NCBI RefSeq assembly: GCF_000763375.1
Contig: NZ_JPSY01000001.1
Span: forward strand, 62,001 to 126,000
Origin: Microbacterium profundi
GTDB lineage: Bacteria; Actinomycetota; Actinomycetes; Actinomycetales; Microbacteriaceae
Reading direction: 5' to 3'
Length of the DNA stretch: 64,000 bases
The first letter of the stretch is position 1; each line of letters begins with the position of its first letter. The notes below the pieces were generated by a model. That model worked only from the letters and a program-made list of their open reading frames with translations. It searched no databases and had not been told where the DNA came from. Below, piece after piece: positions 1-9,083 of this stretch. The position numbers were made by a program, and so were the translations under genes.

Positions 1-1554
1 GTGGCCGGTGTTGAGGTCGGTGTTGGAGTGGCGTCCGTCGTAGAACAGGGTCTGCCACTGACGCACCATGCCCAACGAGGAGTTGTTGATGATAGCGACC
101 TTGATCGGGATGTTGTTGATCGCGCAGGTGGCGAGCTCCTGATTGGTCATCTGGAAGCATCCGTCGCCGTCGATCGACCACACGACGCGGTCGGGCTCGG
201 CGACCTTGGCGCCCATGGCGGCCGGAACCGAGTAGCCCATGGTGCCGGCACCACCGGAGTTCAGCCACGCGTTCGGGCGTTCGTACTTGATGAACTGCGC
301 GGCCCACATCTGGTGCTGTCCGACCCCGGCGACGTAGATGCCCTCGGGTCCGGTGAGCTCGCCGATCCGCTGGATCACGTGCTGCGGGGCGAGCAGGCCG
401 TCCTCCGTGGGAGAGAACCCGAGCGGGAATTCCTCACGCAGTCCGTCCAGGTACGACCACCACTCGGCGATGTCCGGCTTCGTGGTGCCGACGGCTCCGC
501 GGAATGCCGCGTCCAGGTCGATCAGCACGTCGCGGACATCGCCGACGATCGGCACATCCGCGTTGCGGATCTTCGAGATCTCGGCCGGATCGATGTCGAC
601 GTGCACGACCTTCGCGTTGGGAGCGAAGTCCGCAGCCTTACCGGTGACCCGGTCATCGAAGCGTGCACCGAGAGCCACGATGAGGTCGGACTCCTGCAGC
701 GCGAGCACGGCGGGAACCGTGCCGTGCATGCCCGGCATGCCGAGATGCTGCTGGTGCGAGTCGGGGAAGACTCCACGTGCCATCAGTGTCGTCACGACCG
801 GAGCGTTGCTCGACTCGGCCAGAGCGAGCAATTCGGCCGCGGCACGGCCGCGGACGACACCACCGCCGACATACAGCACCGGCTTCTTCGCCTCAGCGAG
901 CAGCGCGGCAGCCGCCTGGATCTGCTTGCCGTGCGCCTTGGTCACCGGTCGGTAGCCGGGCAGGTCGATCTTGGGCGGCCACACGAACGGCGCCGACTTC
1001 TGCTGCGCGTCTTTCGTGATGTCCACGAGTACAGGACCGGGGCGGCCCGTCGAAGCGACCTCGAACGCCGCGGCAAGTGCCCCGGGGATGTCCTCCGGGT
1101 GCTTCACGAGGAAGGAGTGCTTCGTCACCGGCATGGTGATGCCGACGATGTCGGCCTCCTGGAACGCGTCCGTTCCCATCAGGTGGCTGAACACCTGACC
1201 CGTGATGGCCACCAGCGGCACCGAGTCCATGTAGGCGTCCGCGATGGCGGTCACGAGGTTGGTCGCACCGGGGCCGGAGGTCGCGATCGCCACGCCCACT
1301 CGGCCGCTCGCCGCGGCGTATCCCTCTGCCGCATGGCCTGCGCCCTGCTCATGGCGGACGAGGATGTGCCGGACGGTGTCGTCGTCGAGGAGCGGATCGT
1401 AGACGGGCATGATCGTGCCGCCGGGGATGCCGAACACATCGGTGACGCCGAGGAGCCCGAGAGCGCGGACGACGGCTTCAGCCCCCGTGATCTCGGGAGC
1501 GGCGGCCTTCTGGGACGGTGGCCGTGGAACGGCCGAAACAGAATCAGCAGTCAT
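1..1554 (-). CDS. ilvB: Acetolactate synthase large subunit, 3' end cut by window
   Basis: ThDP-dependent enzyme that condenses two pyruvates (or pyruvate and 2-oxobutyrate) in the first common step of valine, leucine and isoleucine synthesis. The 518 visible residues begin at ATG 1554, preceded by AAGGAAAG. The N-terminal ThDP domain has the activating glutamate in [13 protein letters not shown] (about E69). The C-terminal ThDP/Mg motif reads [11 protein letters not shown] (about 459-469) and continues to the conserved [13 protein letters not shown]. The frame is still open at base 1, so the last 80-100 residues of a roughly 600-residue family are missing. It lies 67 bases after ilvD on the same strand. 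The regulatory subunit ilvN and then ilvC would be expected just beyond the window. Confidence 0.96.
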   Translation of the reverse strand, partial: MTADSVSAVPRPPSQKAAAPEITGAEAVVRALGLLGVTDVFGIPGGTIMPVYDPLLDDDTVRHILVRHEQGAGHAAEGYAAASGRVGVAIATSGPGATNLVTAIADAYMDSVPLVAITGQVFSHLMGTDAFQEADIVGITMPVTKHSFLVKHPEDIPGALAAAFEVASTGRPGPVLVDITKDAQQKSAPFVWPPKIDLPGYRPVTKAHGKQIQAAAALLAEAKKPVLYVGGGVVRGRAAAELLALAESSNAPVVTTLMARGVFPDSHQQHLGMPGMHGTVPAVLALQESDLIVALGARFDDRVTGKAADFAPNAKVVHVDIDPAEISKIRNADVPIVGDVRDVLIDLDAAFRGAVGTTKPDIAEWWSYLDGLREEFPLGFSPTEDGLLAPQHVIQRIGELTGPEGIYVAGVGQHQMWAAQFIKYERPNAWLNSGGAGTMGYSVPAAMGAKVAEPDRVVWSIDGDGCFQMTNQELATCAINNIPIKVAIINNSSLGMVRQWQTLFYDGRHSNTDLNTGH

Positions 1555-1599
1555 GTCTTTCCTTGGTGATCTGAGAAGTCGTCAGGCAAACCAGAATTC

Positions 1600-1621
1600 G
1601 GTCACTGAGCCTGTCGAAGTG
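1600..1621. repeat. 22-bp repeat-like sequence in the ilvD-ilvB gap
   Basis: The spacer between ilvD and ilvB holds a 22-base sequence with core GAGCCTGTCGAAGTG, whose outer bases CACT/AGTG are inverted. It matches 19 of 22 bases with positions 7783-7804 inside the thiolase gene. From memory, sequences of this kind (TTCGACAGGCTCAG...) are dispersed many times in actinobacterial genomes. The function is unknown, and only these two copies were seen here. Confidence 0.5.
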
Positions 1622-3340
1622 TCAACCGGTCGTCGCGCCTTCTGCAGCGGAACGCACGAGTCGCGAGTACTTGGCAAGAACGCCACGGGTATAGCGCGGG
1701 GGAAGCGGCTCCCAGCCAGAGCGGCGGGAGGCGAGCTCTGCCTCATCGACGAGTAAGTCAAGAGAGCGAGCTGCGATATCGACCCGTATCAGATCACCAT
1801 CGCGCACGAAGGCGATAGGACCTGCGTCCACCGCTTCGGGTGCTATGTGGCCGATGCACAGGCCGGTTGTGCCGCCTGAGAATCGTCCGTCAGTCAAGAG
1901 TAGTACATCTTTTCCGAGCCCAGCGCCCTTGATGGCCGCGGTAATCGCGAGCATCTCCCGCATGCCGGGGCCGCCCTTGGGGCCCTCGTAGCGGATGACG
2001 ATGACCTCACCGGCGTTGATCTCGCCGTTCGCGACGGCATCCATCGCCGCGCGCTCGCGCTCGAACACGCGCGCGGGGCCCTCGAACACCGTGGCGTCGA
2101 AGCCGGCGGTCTTCACGACCGCGCCTTCGGGGGCGAGGGATCCGTGCAGGATCGTCAGGCCGCCGGTGGCGTGGATCGGGTTGTCGAAGGTGTGGATGAC
2201 CTCGCCGTCGATCGGCTGCGGGTCGAGGTCTGCGAGGTTCTCGGCGAGCGTCTTGCCCGTGACGGTGAGGGCGTCGCCGTGCAGCAGTCCCTCGTCGAGC
2301 ATGGCCTTCATGATGACGGGGATGCCGCCGTGACGGTCGACGTCGTTCATGACGTACTTGCCGAACGGCTTCATGTCGGCCACGTGCGGGACCTTGTCGC
2401 CGATGCGGTTGAAATCGTGCAGATTCAGTTCGACATCCGCCTCGCGGGCGATCGCGAGCAGGTGCAGCACGACGTTGGTGGAGCCGCCGAGGGCCATGGC
2501 GAGTGCGATCGCGTTCTCGAACGCCTCCTTAGTGAGGATGTCCCTGGTGGTGATCCCCTGACGCAGCAGGTTCACGACGGCCTCACCCGAACGGTGCGCG
2601 AAGTAGTCGCGGCGGCGGTCGGCGGCGGGCGGTGCGGCGGAGCCGGGCAGGCTGAGTCCGAGCGCCTCGGCCACGGACGCCATGGTGTTGGCGGTGTACA
2701 TGCCGCCGCAGGCACCCTCGCCCGGTGCGATCGCGCATTCGATGCGCTTGAGGTCCTCTTCACTCATGAGGCCCGCGCGGCAGGCGCCGACGGCCTCGAA
2801 CGAGTCGATGATGGTGACGTCCTTCTCGGTGCCGTCCGAGAGCTTCACCCAACCCGGTGCGATGGAGCCGGCGTACAGGAACACGCTGGAGAGATCGAGG
2901 CGCGCGCTGGCCATCAGCATGCCGGGGATCGACTTGTCGCATCCTGCCAGCAGCACGCTGCCGTCGAGTCGCTCCGCCATCATGACGGTCTCGACCGAGT
3001 CGGCGATGACCTCACGGGAGACGAGCGAGAAGTGCATGCCCTCGTGGCCCATCGAGATGCCGTCCGAGACGGAGATCGTGCCGAACTGCAGCGGGTAGCC
3101 GCCACCGGAGTGCACGCCCTCCTTCGCCCCCTGGGCGAGCCTGTCCAGGCTCAGGTTGCACGGCGTGATCTCGTTCCAGCTCGATGCGATGCCGATCTGG
3201 GGCTTGTCCCAGTCCGCGTCGCCCATGCCGACGGCACGGAGCATTCCTCGCGAGGTGGTGGCCTCGATGCCGTCGGTGACGACTCGGCTTCGGGGCTTGA
3301 TGTCGATGGGCGCGTTCGAAGAAGGATCTTGCGGGGACAT
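1622..3340 (-). CDS. ilvD: Dihydroxy-acid dehydratase
   Basis: Dehydrates 2,3-dihydroxy-isovalerate and 2,3-dihydroxy-3-methylvalerate to the 2-oxo acids, the third shared step of branched-chain amino acid synthesis. The protein has 572 residues, normal for IlvD/Edd. Three cysteines expected to hold the Fe-S cluster are in ITPCNLSLD (C61), [11 protein letters not shown] (C134) and [13 protein letters not shown] (C211). The ATG at 3340 has no ribosome-binding site but follows TAGACT by six bases, so the mRNA is probably leaderless. ilvB follows downstream on the same strand, which fits joint expression. Confidence 0.97.
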   Translation of the reverse strand: MSPQDPSSNAPIDIKPRSRVVTDGIEATTSRGMLRAVGMGDADWDKPQIGIASSWNEITPCNLSLDRLAQGAKEGVHSGGGYPLQFGTISVSDGISMGHEGMHFSLVSREVIADSVETVMMAERLDGSVLLAGCDKSIPGMLMASARLDLSSVFLYAGSIAPGWVKLSDGTEKDVTIIDSFEAVGACRAGLMSEEDLKRIECAIAPGEGACGGMYTANTMASVAEALGLSLPGSAAPPAADRRRDYFAHRSGEAVVNLLRQGITTRDILTKEAFENAIALAMALGGSTNVVLHLLAIAREADVELNLHDFNRIGDKVPHVADMKPFGKYVMNDVDRHGGIPVIMKAMLDEGLLHGDALTVTGKTLAENLADLDPQPIDGEVIHTFDNPIHATGGLTILHGSLAPEGAVVKTAGFDATVFEGPARVFERERAAMDAVANGEINAGEVIVIRYEGPKGGPGMREMLAITAAIKGAGLGKDVLLLTDGRFSGGTTGLCIGHIAPEAVDAGPIAFVRDGDLIRVDIAARSLDLLVDEAELASRRSGWEPLPPRYTRGVLAKYSRLVRSAAEGATTG

Positions 3341-3346
3341 GACGGC

Positions 3347-3352
3347 AGTCTA
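3347..3352 (-). promoter_or_regulatory. -10 box for leaderless ilvD transcript
   Basis: TAGACT on the minus strand, six bases before the ilvD ATG. No Shine-Dalgarno sequence is present, so the transcript would begin at or within a base or two of the start codon. It lies between the otsB stop and ilvD, giving ilvD its own promoter. Confidence 0.55.
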
Positions 3353-4147
3353 TTCCCGTCCGGCAGCCCGCTCGGCCACGAGCGCCCCCAGAAGCGCAGC
3401 CATCTGTTGTGGGTTCTCCACACGCAGGGTCGCGGCGCTCTCCCCCGGTCCGACGCGCACGCCGAGGTCGCCCGGCTGCAGTACGCGCATCGCGTCTTCG
3501 TCGGTGACGTCGTCGCCCGCGAATACGATGCCGGTGGCGTCGTAGTGCCCCCGCAGGGCATGTATCGCGGCGTCTTTGCCTTCGGCCCGCGAGGAGAACT
3601 CCAGCACCCGGTGCCCTGCCCTGCGGCGCCAATGCGGGAATCGCTCGGCCATCATCGCGTCGATCTCGGCGAAGGCCGCGGTCTCGGCCTCTGGCGTCGC
3701 CAGGCGGGTGTGGATGCCCATGCCGAAGGTCTTCCGCTCCAGCCGCACGTTCTCGTGGCGATCCACGATCGGCTGCGCAGCGGCCCAGAGTGCGTCAAGC
3801 GCGCCTTCTGCGGCGGGGACCTCTGGCACGTCCGCGTCGCCGACCCCCGGGAACCAGTACTGCGCGCCGTGCGATCCGGCGAGGGCGACGAGCGAATCGG
3901 CCGTGTGCTCACTGATCTCCTGCAGATCGTTCATGCTGCGGCCGGAGACGTAGGCGATGAAGGTGTCGGGAAGCGCCGCAAGCCGGTCGAGCTGGGTCTT
4001 CACCTCTGGCAGAGCGCGTGCGGCCATGGGCTCGTCGACCAGCGGCGACGCGGTGCCGTCGAAGTCGAGCGCGATGACCAGTCGCGGCGTGCCGGCGATG
4101 GCCGTCAGTGCGTCGTCGGCGGATCCGGGTGTCCAGGTGCGGGTCAC
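3350..4147 (-). CDS. otsB: Trehalose-6-phosphate phosphatase
   Basis: HAD-superfamily phosphatase converting trehalose-6-phosphate to trehalose. The 265-residue protein has the nucleophile motif ALDFDGTASPL (D28 and D30) and a C-terminal acidic motif AGDDVTDEDAM that binds Mg. The start is taken as GTG 4147, eight bases after GAGGAG; the frame stays open further upstream but that stretch overlaps otsA. It sits 41 bases after otsA on the same strand, so the two enzymes of the OtsAB route are made together. It ends ten bases before the ilvD start. Confidence 0.93.
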   Translation of the reverse strand: MTRTWTPGSADDALTAIAGTPRLVIALDFDGTASPLVDEPMAARALPEVKTQLDRLAALPDTFIAYVSGRSMNDLQEISEHTADSLVALAGSHGAQYWFPGVGDADVPEVPAAEGALDALWAAAQPIVDRHENVRLERKTFGMGIHTRLATPEAETAAFAEIDAMMAERFPHWRRRAGHRVLEFSSRAEGKDAAIHALRGHYDATGIVFAGDDVTDEDAMRVLQPGDLGVRVGPGESAATLRVENPQQMAALLGALVAERAAGRE

Positions 4148-4188
4148 AGCGTCTCTCCTCGTCGGGATCGGTGCGGGTGCCGGTGTTG

Positions 4189-5601
4189 TCACGGTCGGGA
4201 AGCTCGCGCGGCGGACAGTGCCTCGAGGAACGACGCGGACCATGCGACGACGTCGTGCTCGAGCACACGGCGCCGCAACGAGCGCATCCGCTTGCCCTGC
4301 TCCCCCGGCGTCATCTCGACGGCCGTGATGATCGCATCCTTCAGATCCTCGATGTCGTGCGGGTTGACGCGCACGGCCTGCCGCAGTTCGTCCGCCGCGC
4401 CGGTGAACTCGCTCAGCACGAGCACGCCACGATTGTCGATGCGGGACGCGACGTATTCCTTGGCGACGAGATTCATGCCGTCCCTGAGGGCCGTGACGAG
4501 CATCACGTCCGCTGCGAGATAGAGGGCCACCATCTCTTCGCGCGGGTACCCCTGGTGCAGGTAGCGGATGGCCGTGTGCTCCATCGTGTCGGTGTCGCCG
4601 TTGATGCGACCGACCGCGAGCTCGATCTCGTCGCGAAGGTGGATGTACGCGTCCACGCGCTCGCGGCTCGGGCTCGCCACCTGGATGAGGGTGACGTCCT
4701 CGACCTTCAGCCTCCCCGCCGCGAGGAGCTCGCCATACGCCTTGATCCGATGCCGGATGCCCTTGGTGTAGTCGAGACGGTCGACGCCGAGCAGGATGCG
4801 CTTCGGATTTCCGAGACTCTCACGTATCTCGAGTGCGCGGGCCTGCACGTCCGGCCGTGCTGCGAGCTCGAGATACGGAGAGGTGTCGATCGAGATGGGG
4901 AAGGCCTTGGCGATGACCGTGCGGTGGCCGTTCTCACCCGGCACTGCGACTGTCGTCGCCTTCACCTCGTACTTGAGCCGGCGGCGCACCGCGGCGAGGA
5001 AGTATGTCGCGTCCTGTGCGCGCTGGAAGCCGACGACGTCCGCCCCGAGCAGTCCGCGCAGCACCTGATCACGCCACGGGAGCTGGGCGTAGAGCCCGTG
5101 CATCGGGAACGGGATGTGGTGGAAGTATCCGATCGTCACGTCGGGCCGCAGCGCCCGCACCATCTCGGGGACGAGCTGCAGCTGATAGTCGTGCACCCAC
5201 ACCGTGCCGTTCTCTGCCGCCGCGGCGGCCGCGGCCTCTGCGAATCGCCGGTTGACCGCGACGTACGCGTCCCACCACTCACGGTGGAACTGCGGTGGCG
5301 CGATGACGTCGTGATAGAGCGGCCAGATCGTGTCGTTCGCGAAGCCCTCGTAGTACTCGGCGACCTCCTGAGCACTCAACGAGATCGGGATCAGTCGGAT
5401 GTCGTTCGCCGTGAAGGGCGCGAGTTCGAGATCGGCCTGACCGGCCCACCCGACCCATGCGCCGTCGACCTGTTTCATGACGGGCTCGAGCGCCGCGACC
5501 AGTCCACCGGGGGAGGTCCGCCAGATCTCCTCGCCGTCGGCGCTCACCACGCGATCAACAGGCAGCCGGTTGGCGACGACGACGAAATCAGCGGTGGTCA
5601 T
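4189..5601 (-). CDS. otsA: Trehalose-6-phosphate synthase
   Basis: GT20 glycosyltransferase that joins UDP- or GDP-glucose to glucose-6-phosphate to make trehalose-6-phosphate, for osmotic and desiccation protection. The 470 residues carry the family signatures near the N terminus (VVANRLPVDR), WVHDYQLQLVPEMVR in the middle, and the donor-site motif GVDRLDYTKGIRHR. The length is normal for OtsA. ATG 5601 is preceded by GAGGAG at good spacing. otsB follows directly. A TAGCCT box 33 bases upstream (5635-5640) could be its promoter. Confidence 0.96.
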   Translation of the reverse strand: MTTADFVVVANRLPVDRVVSADGEEIWRTSPGGLVAALEPVMKQVDGAWVGWAGQADLELAPFTANDIRLIPISLSAQEVAEYYEGFANDTIWPLYHDVIAPPQFHREWWDAYVAVNRRFAEAAAAAAAENGTVWVHDYQLQLVPEMVRALRPDVTIGYFHHIPFPMHGLYAQLPWRDQVLRGLLGADVVGFQRAQDATYFLAAVRRRLKYEVKATTVAVPGENGHRTVIAKAFPISIDTSPYLELAARPDVQARALEIRESLGNPKRILLGVDRLDYTKGIRHRIKAYGELLAAGRLKVEDVTLIQVASPSRERVDAYIHLRDEIELAVGRINGDTDTMEHTAIRYLHQGYPREEMVALYLAADVMLVTALRDGMNLVAKEYVASRIDNRGVLVLSEFTGAADELRQAVRVNPHDIEDLKDAIITAVEMTPGEQGKRMRSLRRRVLEHDVVAWSASFLEALSAARASRP

Positions 5602-5634
5602 GGGGACTCCTCACGTCGGCGGTCGGTTTCTCCC

Positions 5635-5640
5635 AGGCTA
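5635..5640 (-). promoter_or_regulatory. Candidate -10 box for otsA-otsB
   Basis: TAGCCT on the minus strand, which would give a leader of about 26 bases ending in the GAGGAG of otsA. The box overlaps the TAG stop codon of the upstream MFS gene. Confidence 0.4.
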
Positions 5641-6873
5641 TCGACTGCGCGGACGCTTATGGCTGAGGTGCCAGTTCAGGATGCCGGCGGCGAATGTGAT
5701 GACGGCGGCGAGCATCGGCAGCAGCAGCGCAGAGGAAGTGCCGGCGGACTCGGCGATCTCACCCGCGGCGGCCGCGCCGATCGACTGTCCGACGATCACG
5801 CCCGAGCCCAGCATCGTCATGACGGTGGCTGTCCTTCCGAGCGGGCTCCGCGCCGCACCGAAGCTGAACTGCGTGACCAGCGTCGGCCCGATGCCGACAC
5901 CCATGATCGCCAGCGCCGCCGTCATACCTGCCGTCGTGTCGACCAGGGTGAGCAGCAGCGATCCGAGCAGGAGCGTTGCCGAGAACACCAACCAGCGGGC
6001 CCGCAGCGAGAAGCGCGGTGGCAGCCAGGCCATGCCAAGCGCGAGGATCGCCGACCCAACGCCCATCACGCCGTAGAGCAGGCCCGCCTGTTCCGGCACT
6101 CCGCGATCGGCCATGAACGACGTCAGGGAAGTGAGCATGGTGCCGAAGAACATGCCCACCCCGAGGATGCCTGCCACGACGACCAGCAGCTCCGGGCGGA
6201 ACAGCTCGGTCACGCGCGACGGGGCGCGTCCGTCCGCGTCGCGGTGGCTGGAGATGTACCTGCCGCTCGGGTGCAGCGCGAACGCGCCGACGAAGATCAC
6301 GGTGAGCGCCGCGGCTCCGACGAGAGGTGCCCACGGTGCGATCCACGATGCGAGCACTCCGACGATGAACGGACCGAACACGAACACGGTCTCATCTGCG
6401 GCGGACTCGTAGGCCATGGTCGTCGACACAGTGCGGGGGCGCAGAGCCTCCGGCATCCGCTCCGAGATGATCGTGACGAGGCGAGAACGTGACATCGGAG
6501 CAACCTGCGGCGCTGTGGCCCCGATCCCGAATGCGGCTGCCAGCACCACGAGATCGGTGGCCGCGCTGTAGATGGCGACCGTGAAGACGACGAGCATCGT
6601 GGCGTTCGCGATCGCGAGCGCCAGCAGCACGAGACGCTGCCCGAAGCGATCTGCTGCCGCGCCGAGCAGCGGGCCGAAACACGCGGTGCCGATGCCCACC
6701 GCTGCGGATGTGAGTCCGCCGAGGGAGAGCGAGCCGCGGGCCGAGACCGCAACTGTGAGCACGCCGACGACCATCATCGCGAAGGGAAGACGGGCGACGA
6801 ACGCGACGATGAAGTATGCGAGACCGGCCTCGCGCAACAGGTTCGTCGGACCGACGGGGTGTGTCTGGGTCAT
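5638..6873 (-). CDS. MFS transporter
   Basis: A 411-residue integral membrane protein with about twelve hydrophobic segments. The loop after the second helix reads GAAADRFGQRLVLL, a form of the MFS motif A (GxLxDRxGxR), so it is most likely a proton-coupled exporter; the substrate cannot be read. The C terminus is basic (HKRPRSR). Two starts are possible: ATG 6888 or ATG 6873. I chose 6873 because a TAGAAT box at 6891-6896 would put the first transcribed base just inside the longer version, leaving about ten bases of leader with GAGAG before 6873. The gene is divergent from the small membrane protein at 6926. Confidence 0.8.
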   Translation of the reverse strand: MTQTHPVGPTNLLREAGLAYFIVAFVARLPFAMMVVGVLTVAVSARGSLSLGGLTSAAVGIGTACFGPLLGAAADRFGQRLVLLALAIANATMLVVFTVAIYSAATDLVVLAAAFGIGATAPQVAPMSRSRLVTIISERMPEALRPRTVSTTMAYESAADETVFVFGPFIVGVLASWIAPWAPLVGAAALTVIFVGAFALHPSGRYISSHRDADGRAPSRVTELFRPELLVVVAGILGVGMFFGTMLTSLTSFMADRGVPEQAGLLYGVMGVGSAILALGMAWLPPRFSLRARWLVFSATLLLGSLLLTLVDTTAGMTAALAIMGVGIGPTLVTQFSFGAARSPLGRTATVMTMLGSGVIVGQSIGAAAAGEIAESAGTSSALLLPMLAAVITFAAGILNWHLSHKRPRSR

Positions 6874-6890
6874 GACTCTCGCACGCATCG

Positions 6891-6896
6891 ATTCTA
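6891..6896 (-). promoter_or_regulatory. -10 box for the MFS gene
   Basis: TAGAAT on the minus strand. The expected -35 position (about 6914-6919) coincides with the -10 box of the divergent gene, so the two promoters share DNA. Confidence 0.45.
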
Positions 6897-6912
6897 TCGA
6901 AGCGAGTGCGAG

Positions 6913-6918
6913 TAGGTT
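6913..6918 (+). promoter_or_regulatory. -10 box for the small membrane protein gene
   Basis: TAGGTT seven bases before ATG 6926 with no Shine-Dalgarno sequence; a leaderless promoter is inferred. Its expected -35 position overlaps the -10 box of the divergent MFS gene. Confidence 0.5.
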
Positions 6919-6925
6919 GGACGGT

Positions 6926-7207
6926 ATGCGCTACGTCTTCAGCACTGGACTTTTCGGAGCGATCTCCACCGGTGTGTCTCTGATCCGCGGCACACGCGAG
7001 ACGCCGATCACCTGGCGTGCGGCGCTCGCCTGGTTGAGCTGGGGGATCAGCCTCGCCCTGGCGATCGGCGCCGCGGTCGATATGCGCCGCGATGAACGCG
7101 GTGTCGAGGTCGCCGCAGACTCCCCCTTCGCCAAGGTGCAGTCGAAGCGGTCGAAGAAGGAATCGAAGCAGCTCGAGAAGCGGCTCAAGGCCGCGCAGAA
7201 GCGCTGA
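6926..7207 (+). CDS. Small membrane protein with lysine-rich tail
   Basis: A 93-residue protein I cannot assign to a named family. It starts MRYVFSTGLFGAISTGVSL and has two hydrophobic stretches: a weak one near residues 5-20 and a clear one near 28-50. The last 30 residues are highly charged (KRSKKESKQLEKRLKAAQKR) and probably form a short cytoplasmic helix. It starts seven bases after a TAGGTT box without a ribosome-binding site. It is divergent from the MFS gene and converges on the thiolase gene, with 28 bases between stops. Confidence 0.65.
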   Translation: MRYVFSTGLFGAISTGVSLIRGTRETPITWRAALAWLSWGISLALAIGAAVDMRRDERGVEVAADSPFAKVQSKRSKKESKQLEKRLKAAQKR

Positions 7208-7235
7208 CCTCTTCCTGGCCCTCCGCCTTCGATGG

Positions 7236-8432
7236 TCAGCGCGTGAGGATCAGCGCCTCGCCCTGACCGCCGCCGCCGCACAGACCGACAGCCGCCGTGC
7301 CGCTGCCACGACGTGCGAGCTCGTGAGCCATGTGCACGACCAACCGGTTGCCCGATGCGCCGATCGGGTGTCCGATCGCGATGCCGCCACCATGGATGTT
7401 CACGATGTCGTCCGAGATGCCGAGCTCGGCCGTGGAACGGGCAACGACAGCACCGAATGCCTCATTGATCTCGACGAGATCGAGATCGGCCACGGCGATG
7501 CCCTGCTTCTCGAGTGCGCGCTCGATCGCGCGAGCCGGCTGCGCCTGCAGCGAGTTGTCCGGCCCTGCGGTCTGCCCGCTTGCGCCCACGGTCACGAGCA
7601 CCGGCCATCCCTGCGCCTCGGCGTTCTCGCGCGTGGTCACGACGACCGCTGATGCGCCGTCCGAGATCTGCGAAGAGTTGCCCGCGGTGATCGAGCCGCC
7701 CTCTGCGAACGCCGCCCGCAGCTTTCCGAGCGTCTCGACGGTGGTCTCCGGCCGGATGCCCTCGTCCTTCGTCAGCAACGTCGGTCCCTGATCCTGTCGA
7801 AGGGCGCCCTTGCGCTGCGGCACCTCGACGTGCACGATCTCGGCGTCGAAGGCACCGGAATCGGTGGCTTCCGCCGCGCGCTGATGCGAGGCGGCTGCCA
7901 CAGCATCCTGCGCCTCGCGGGTGAGTTCGTAGCGCTCGTTGTGACGCTCGGTCGACGCGCCCATGCTCTCCTTGTCGTAGGCGTCGGTGAGTCCGTCGAA
8001 GGCCATGTGGTCGAGTACCTCGACGCTGCCGTAGGTCCAGCCGTCGCGCGAGCCCATGAGCAGATGCGGTGCGCGCGTCATCGACTCCATTCCGGCGGCC
8101 ACCACGGTGGTGGCATCGCCGGTGCGGATCATGCGCGCGGCGTCGATGATGGCGGTGAGTCCTGACAGGCACACCTTGTTCACCGAGTGCGCAGGGACGT
8201 CCCATCCGATGCCGGCGCCGATCGCGGCCTGACGGGCGGCGTTCTGACCGGAGCCGGCGGACAGTACCTGTCCGACGATGACGGCGTCGATGGCGGACGG
8301 GTCGACGCCGGCTTGCGTGAGAGCACCCTTGATCGCGAAGGCGCCGAGCTGGGGTGCGGTGAAGGAGGACAACTTTCCCTTCAGACGCCCCTGCGGGGTG
8401 CGTGCCGCCGCGACGATGACGATGTCGGTCAT
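7236..8432 (-). CDS. Acetyl-CoA C-acetyltransferase (thiolase)
   Basis: Thiolase of 398 residues that forms or cleaves 3-oxoacyl-CoA, probably acetoacetyl-CoA. The nucleophilic cysteine is in VNKVCLSGL (C88); the C-terminal catalytic motifs are [21 protein letters not shown] and a second cysteine in GLCGGGGQG. The start ATG 8432 has AAGGAG upstream and overlaps the CoA-transferase beta stop by four bases (ATGA), so the three genes form one coupled unit. Together they would convert acetoacetate, or 3-oxoadipate if this is a PcaF-type thiolase, to acetyl-CoA. Residues 210-217 are encoded by a repeat-like sequence (7783-7804). Confidence 0.88.
   Translation of the reverse strand: MTDIVIVAAARTPQGRLKGKLSSFTAPQLGAFAIKGALTQAGVDPSAIDAVIVGQVLSAGSGQNAARQAAIGAGIGWDVPAHSVNKVCLSGLTAIIDAARMIRTGDATTVVAAGMESMTRAPHLLMGSRDGWTYGSVEVLDHMAFDGLTDAYDKESMGASTERHNERYELTREAQDAVAAASHQRAAEATDSGAFDAEIVHVEVPQRKGALRQDQGPTLLTKDEGIRPETTVETLGKLRAAFAEGGSITAGNSSQISDGASAVVVTTRENAEAQGWPVLVTVGASGQTAGPDNSLQAQPARAIERALEKQGIAVADLDLVEINEAFGAVVARSTAELGISDDIVNIHGGGIAIGHPIGASGNRLVVHMAHELARRGSGTAAVGLCGGGGQGEALILTR
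7783..7804. repeat. Copy of the dispersed 22-bp repeat inside the thiolase gene
   Basis: Twenty-two bases with core CCTGATCCTGTCGAAGGG match the copy at 1600-1621 at 19 positions. They are read in frame as part of [11 protein letters not shown] in the thiolase. A dispersed intergenic-type sequence inside an intact coding region suggests an insertion that was tolerated in a surface loop, but chance similarity is not excluded. Confidence 0.45.
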
Positions 8433-9082
8433 GAGTTCTCCTTGAGTTCGTCCGCGATGATCAGCGGGGGTTCGGTGGCGTCGATGACCTGCTGCACGCT
8501 CACTCCGGGTGCCGTCTCGACCAGCACGAGTCCGGCGTCGGTGACGTCGATCACGGCGAGGTCGGTGATGATCCGGTGTGCCACTCCCCTGCCGGTCAAT
8601 GGCAGAGAGCATTCATTCACGATCTTCGCCGAGCCGTCTCTGGCGACGTGCTCCATGAGGATGATGAGGCGGTCAGCGCCGTGCACGAGGTCCATGGCGC
8701 CGCCTGGCCCCTTGACCATCTTCCCCGGGATCATCCAGTTCGCGAGGTCGCCCGTCGCCGACACCTGCATGGCGCCGAGGATCGCGGCGTCGATCTTGCC
8801 TGCTCTGATCATTGCGAAGCTCGTGGCCGAATCGAAGAAGGCGGTGCCGGGGAGCGTCGTGACCGTCTCCTTGCCCGCGTTGATGAGGTCGGGGTCGACG
8901 TTCTCCTCGGTCGGGTAGGGACCGACTCCGAGGATGCCGTTCTCGGACTGCAGCACAAGGGTTACGCCGTCCGGCACGTAGTTCGGGACAAGGGTGGGCA
9001 GGCCGATGCCGAGGTTCACGTAGGAGCCGTCGGTGAGTTCGGCCGCGGCGCGCGCGGCCATCTGCTCGCGGGTGAGTGCCAT
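8429..9082 (-). CDS. 3-oxoacid CoA-transferase subunit B
   Basis: Beta subunit (217 residues) of a two-component CoA transferase of the SCOT/PcaIJ family, which moves CoA from succinyl-CoA to acetoacetate or 3-oxoadipate. The motif SENGILGVG near residue 47 carries the catalytic glutamate that forms the CoA thioester, and the family stretch [15 protein letters not shown] is intact. The start is one base downstream of the alpha-subunit stop, and the stop overlaps the thiolase start. The order alpha, beta, thiolase matches both ketone-body and beta-ketoadipate clusters; the sequence alone does not decide the substrate. Confidence 0.9.
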   Translation of the reverse strand: MALTREQMAARAAAELTDGSYVNLGIGLPTLVPNYVPDGVTLVLQSENGILGVGPYPTEENVDPDLINAGKETVTTLPGTAFFDSATSFAMIRAGKIDAAILGAMQVSATGDLANWMIPGKMVKGPGGAMDLVHGADRLIILMEHVARDGSAKIVNECSLPLTGRGVAHRIITDLAVIDVTDAGLVLVETAPGVSVQQVIDATEPPLIIADELKENS

Positions 9083-9083
9083 G

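Noticed and set aside
1..1569. A 522-codon plus-strand open frame
   Set aside because: It is antisense to ilvB and very rich in arginine, histidine and valine with no domain. The minus strand encodes clear IlvB motifs.
1555..1621. A branched-chain amino acid attenuator before ilvB
   Set aside because: The 67-base gap has no leader peptide with Ile/Leu/Val codons and no terminator/antiterminator pair.
3140..3160. Sequence GAGCCTGTCCAGGCTCAG resembling the dispersed repeat
   Set aside because: It is ordinary ilvD coding sequence (LSLDRLAQG) and the resemblance is only to the core; not counted as a third copy.
2144..6492. Two plus-strand open frames of about 790 codons across ilvD, otsB, otsA and the MFS gene
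   Set aside because: High-GC shadow frames opposite well-identified genes; they span several gene boundaries and have no signals.
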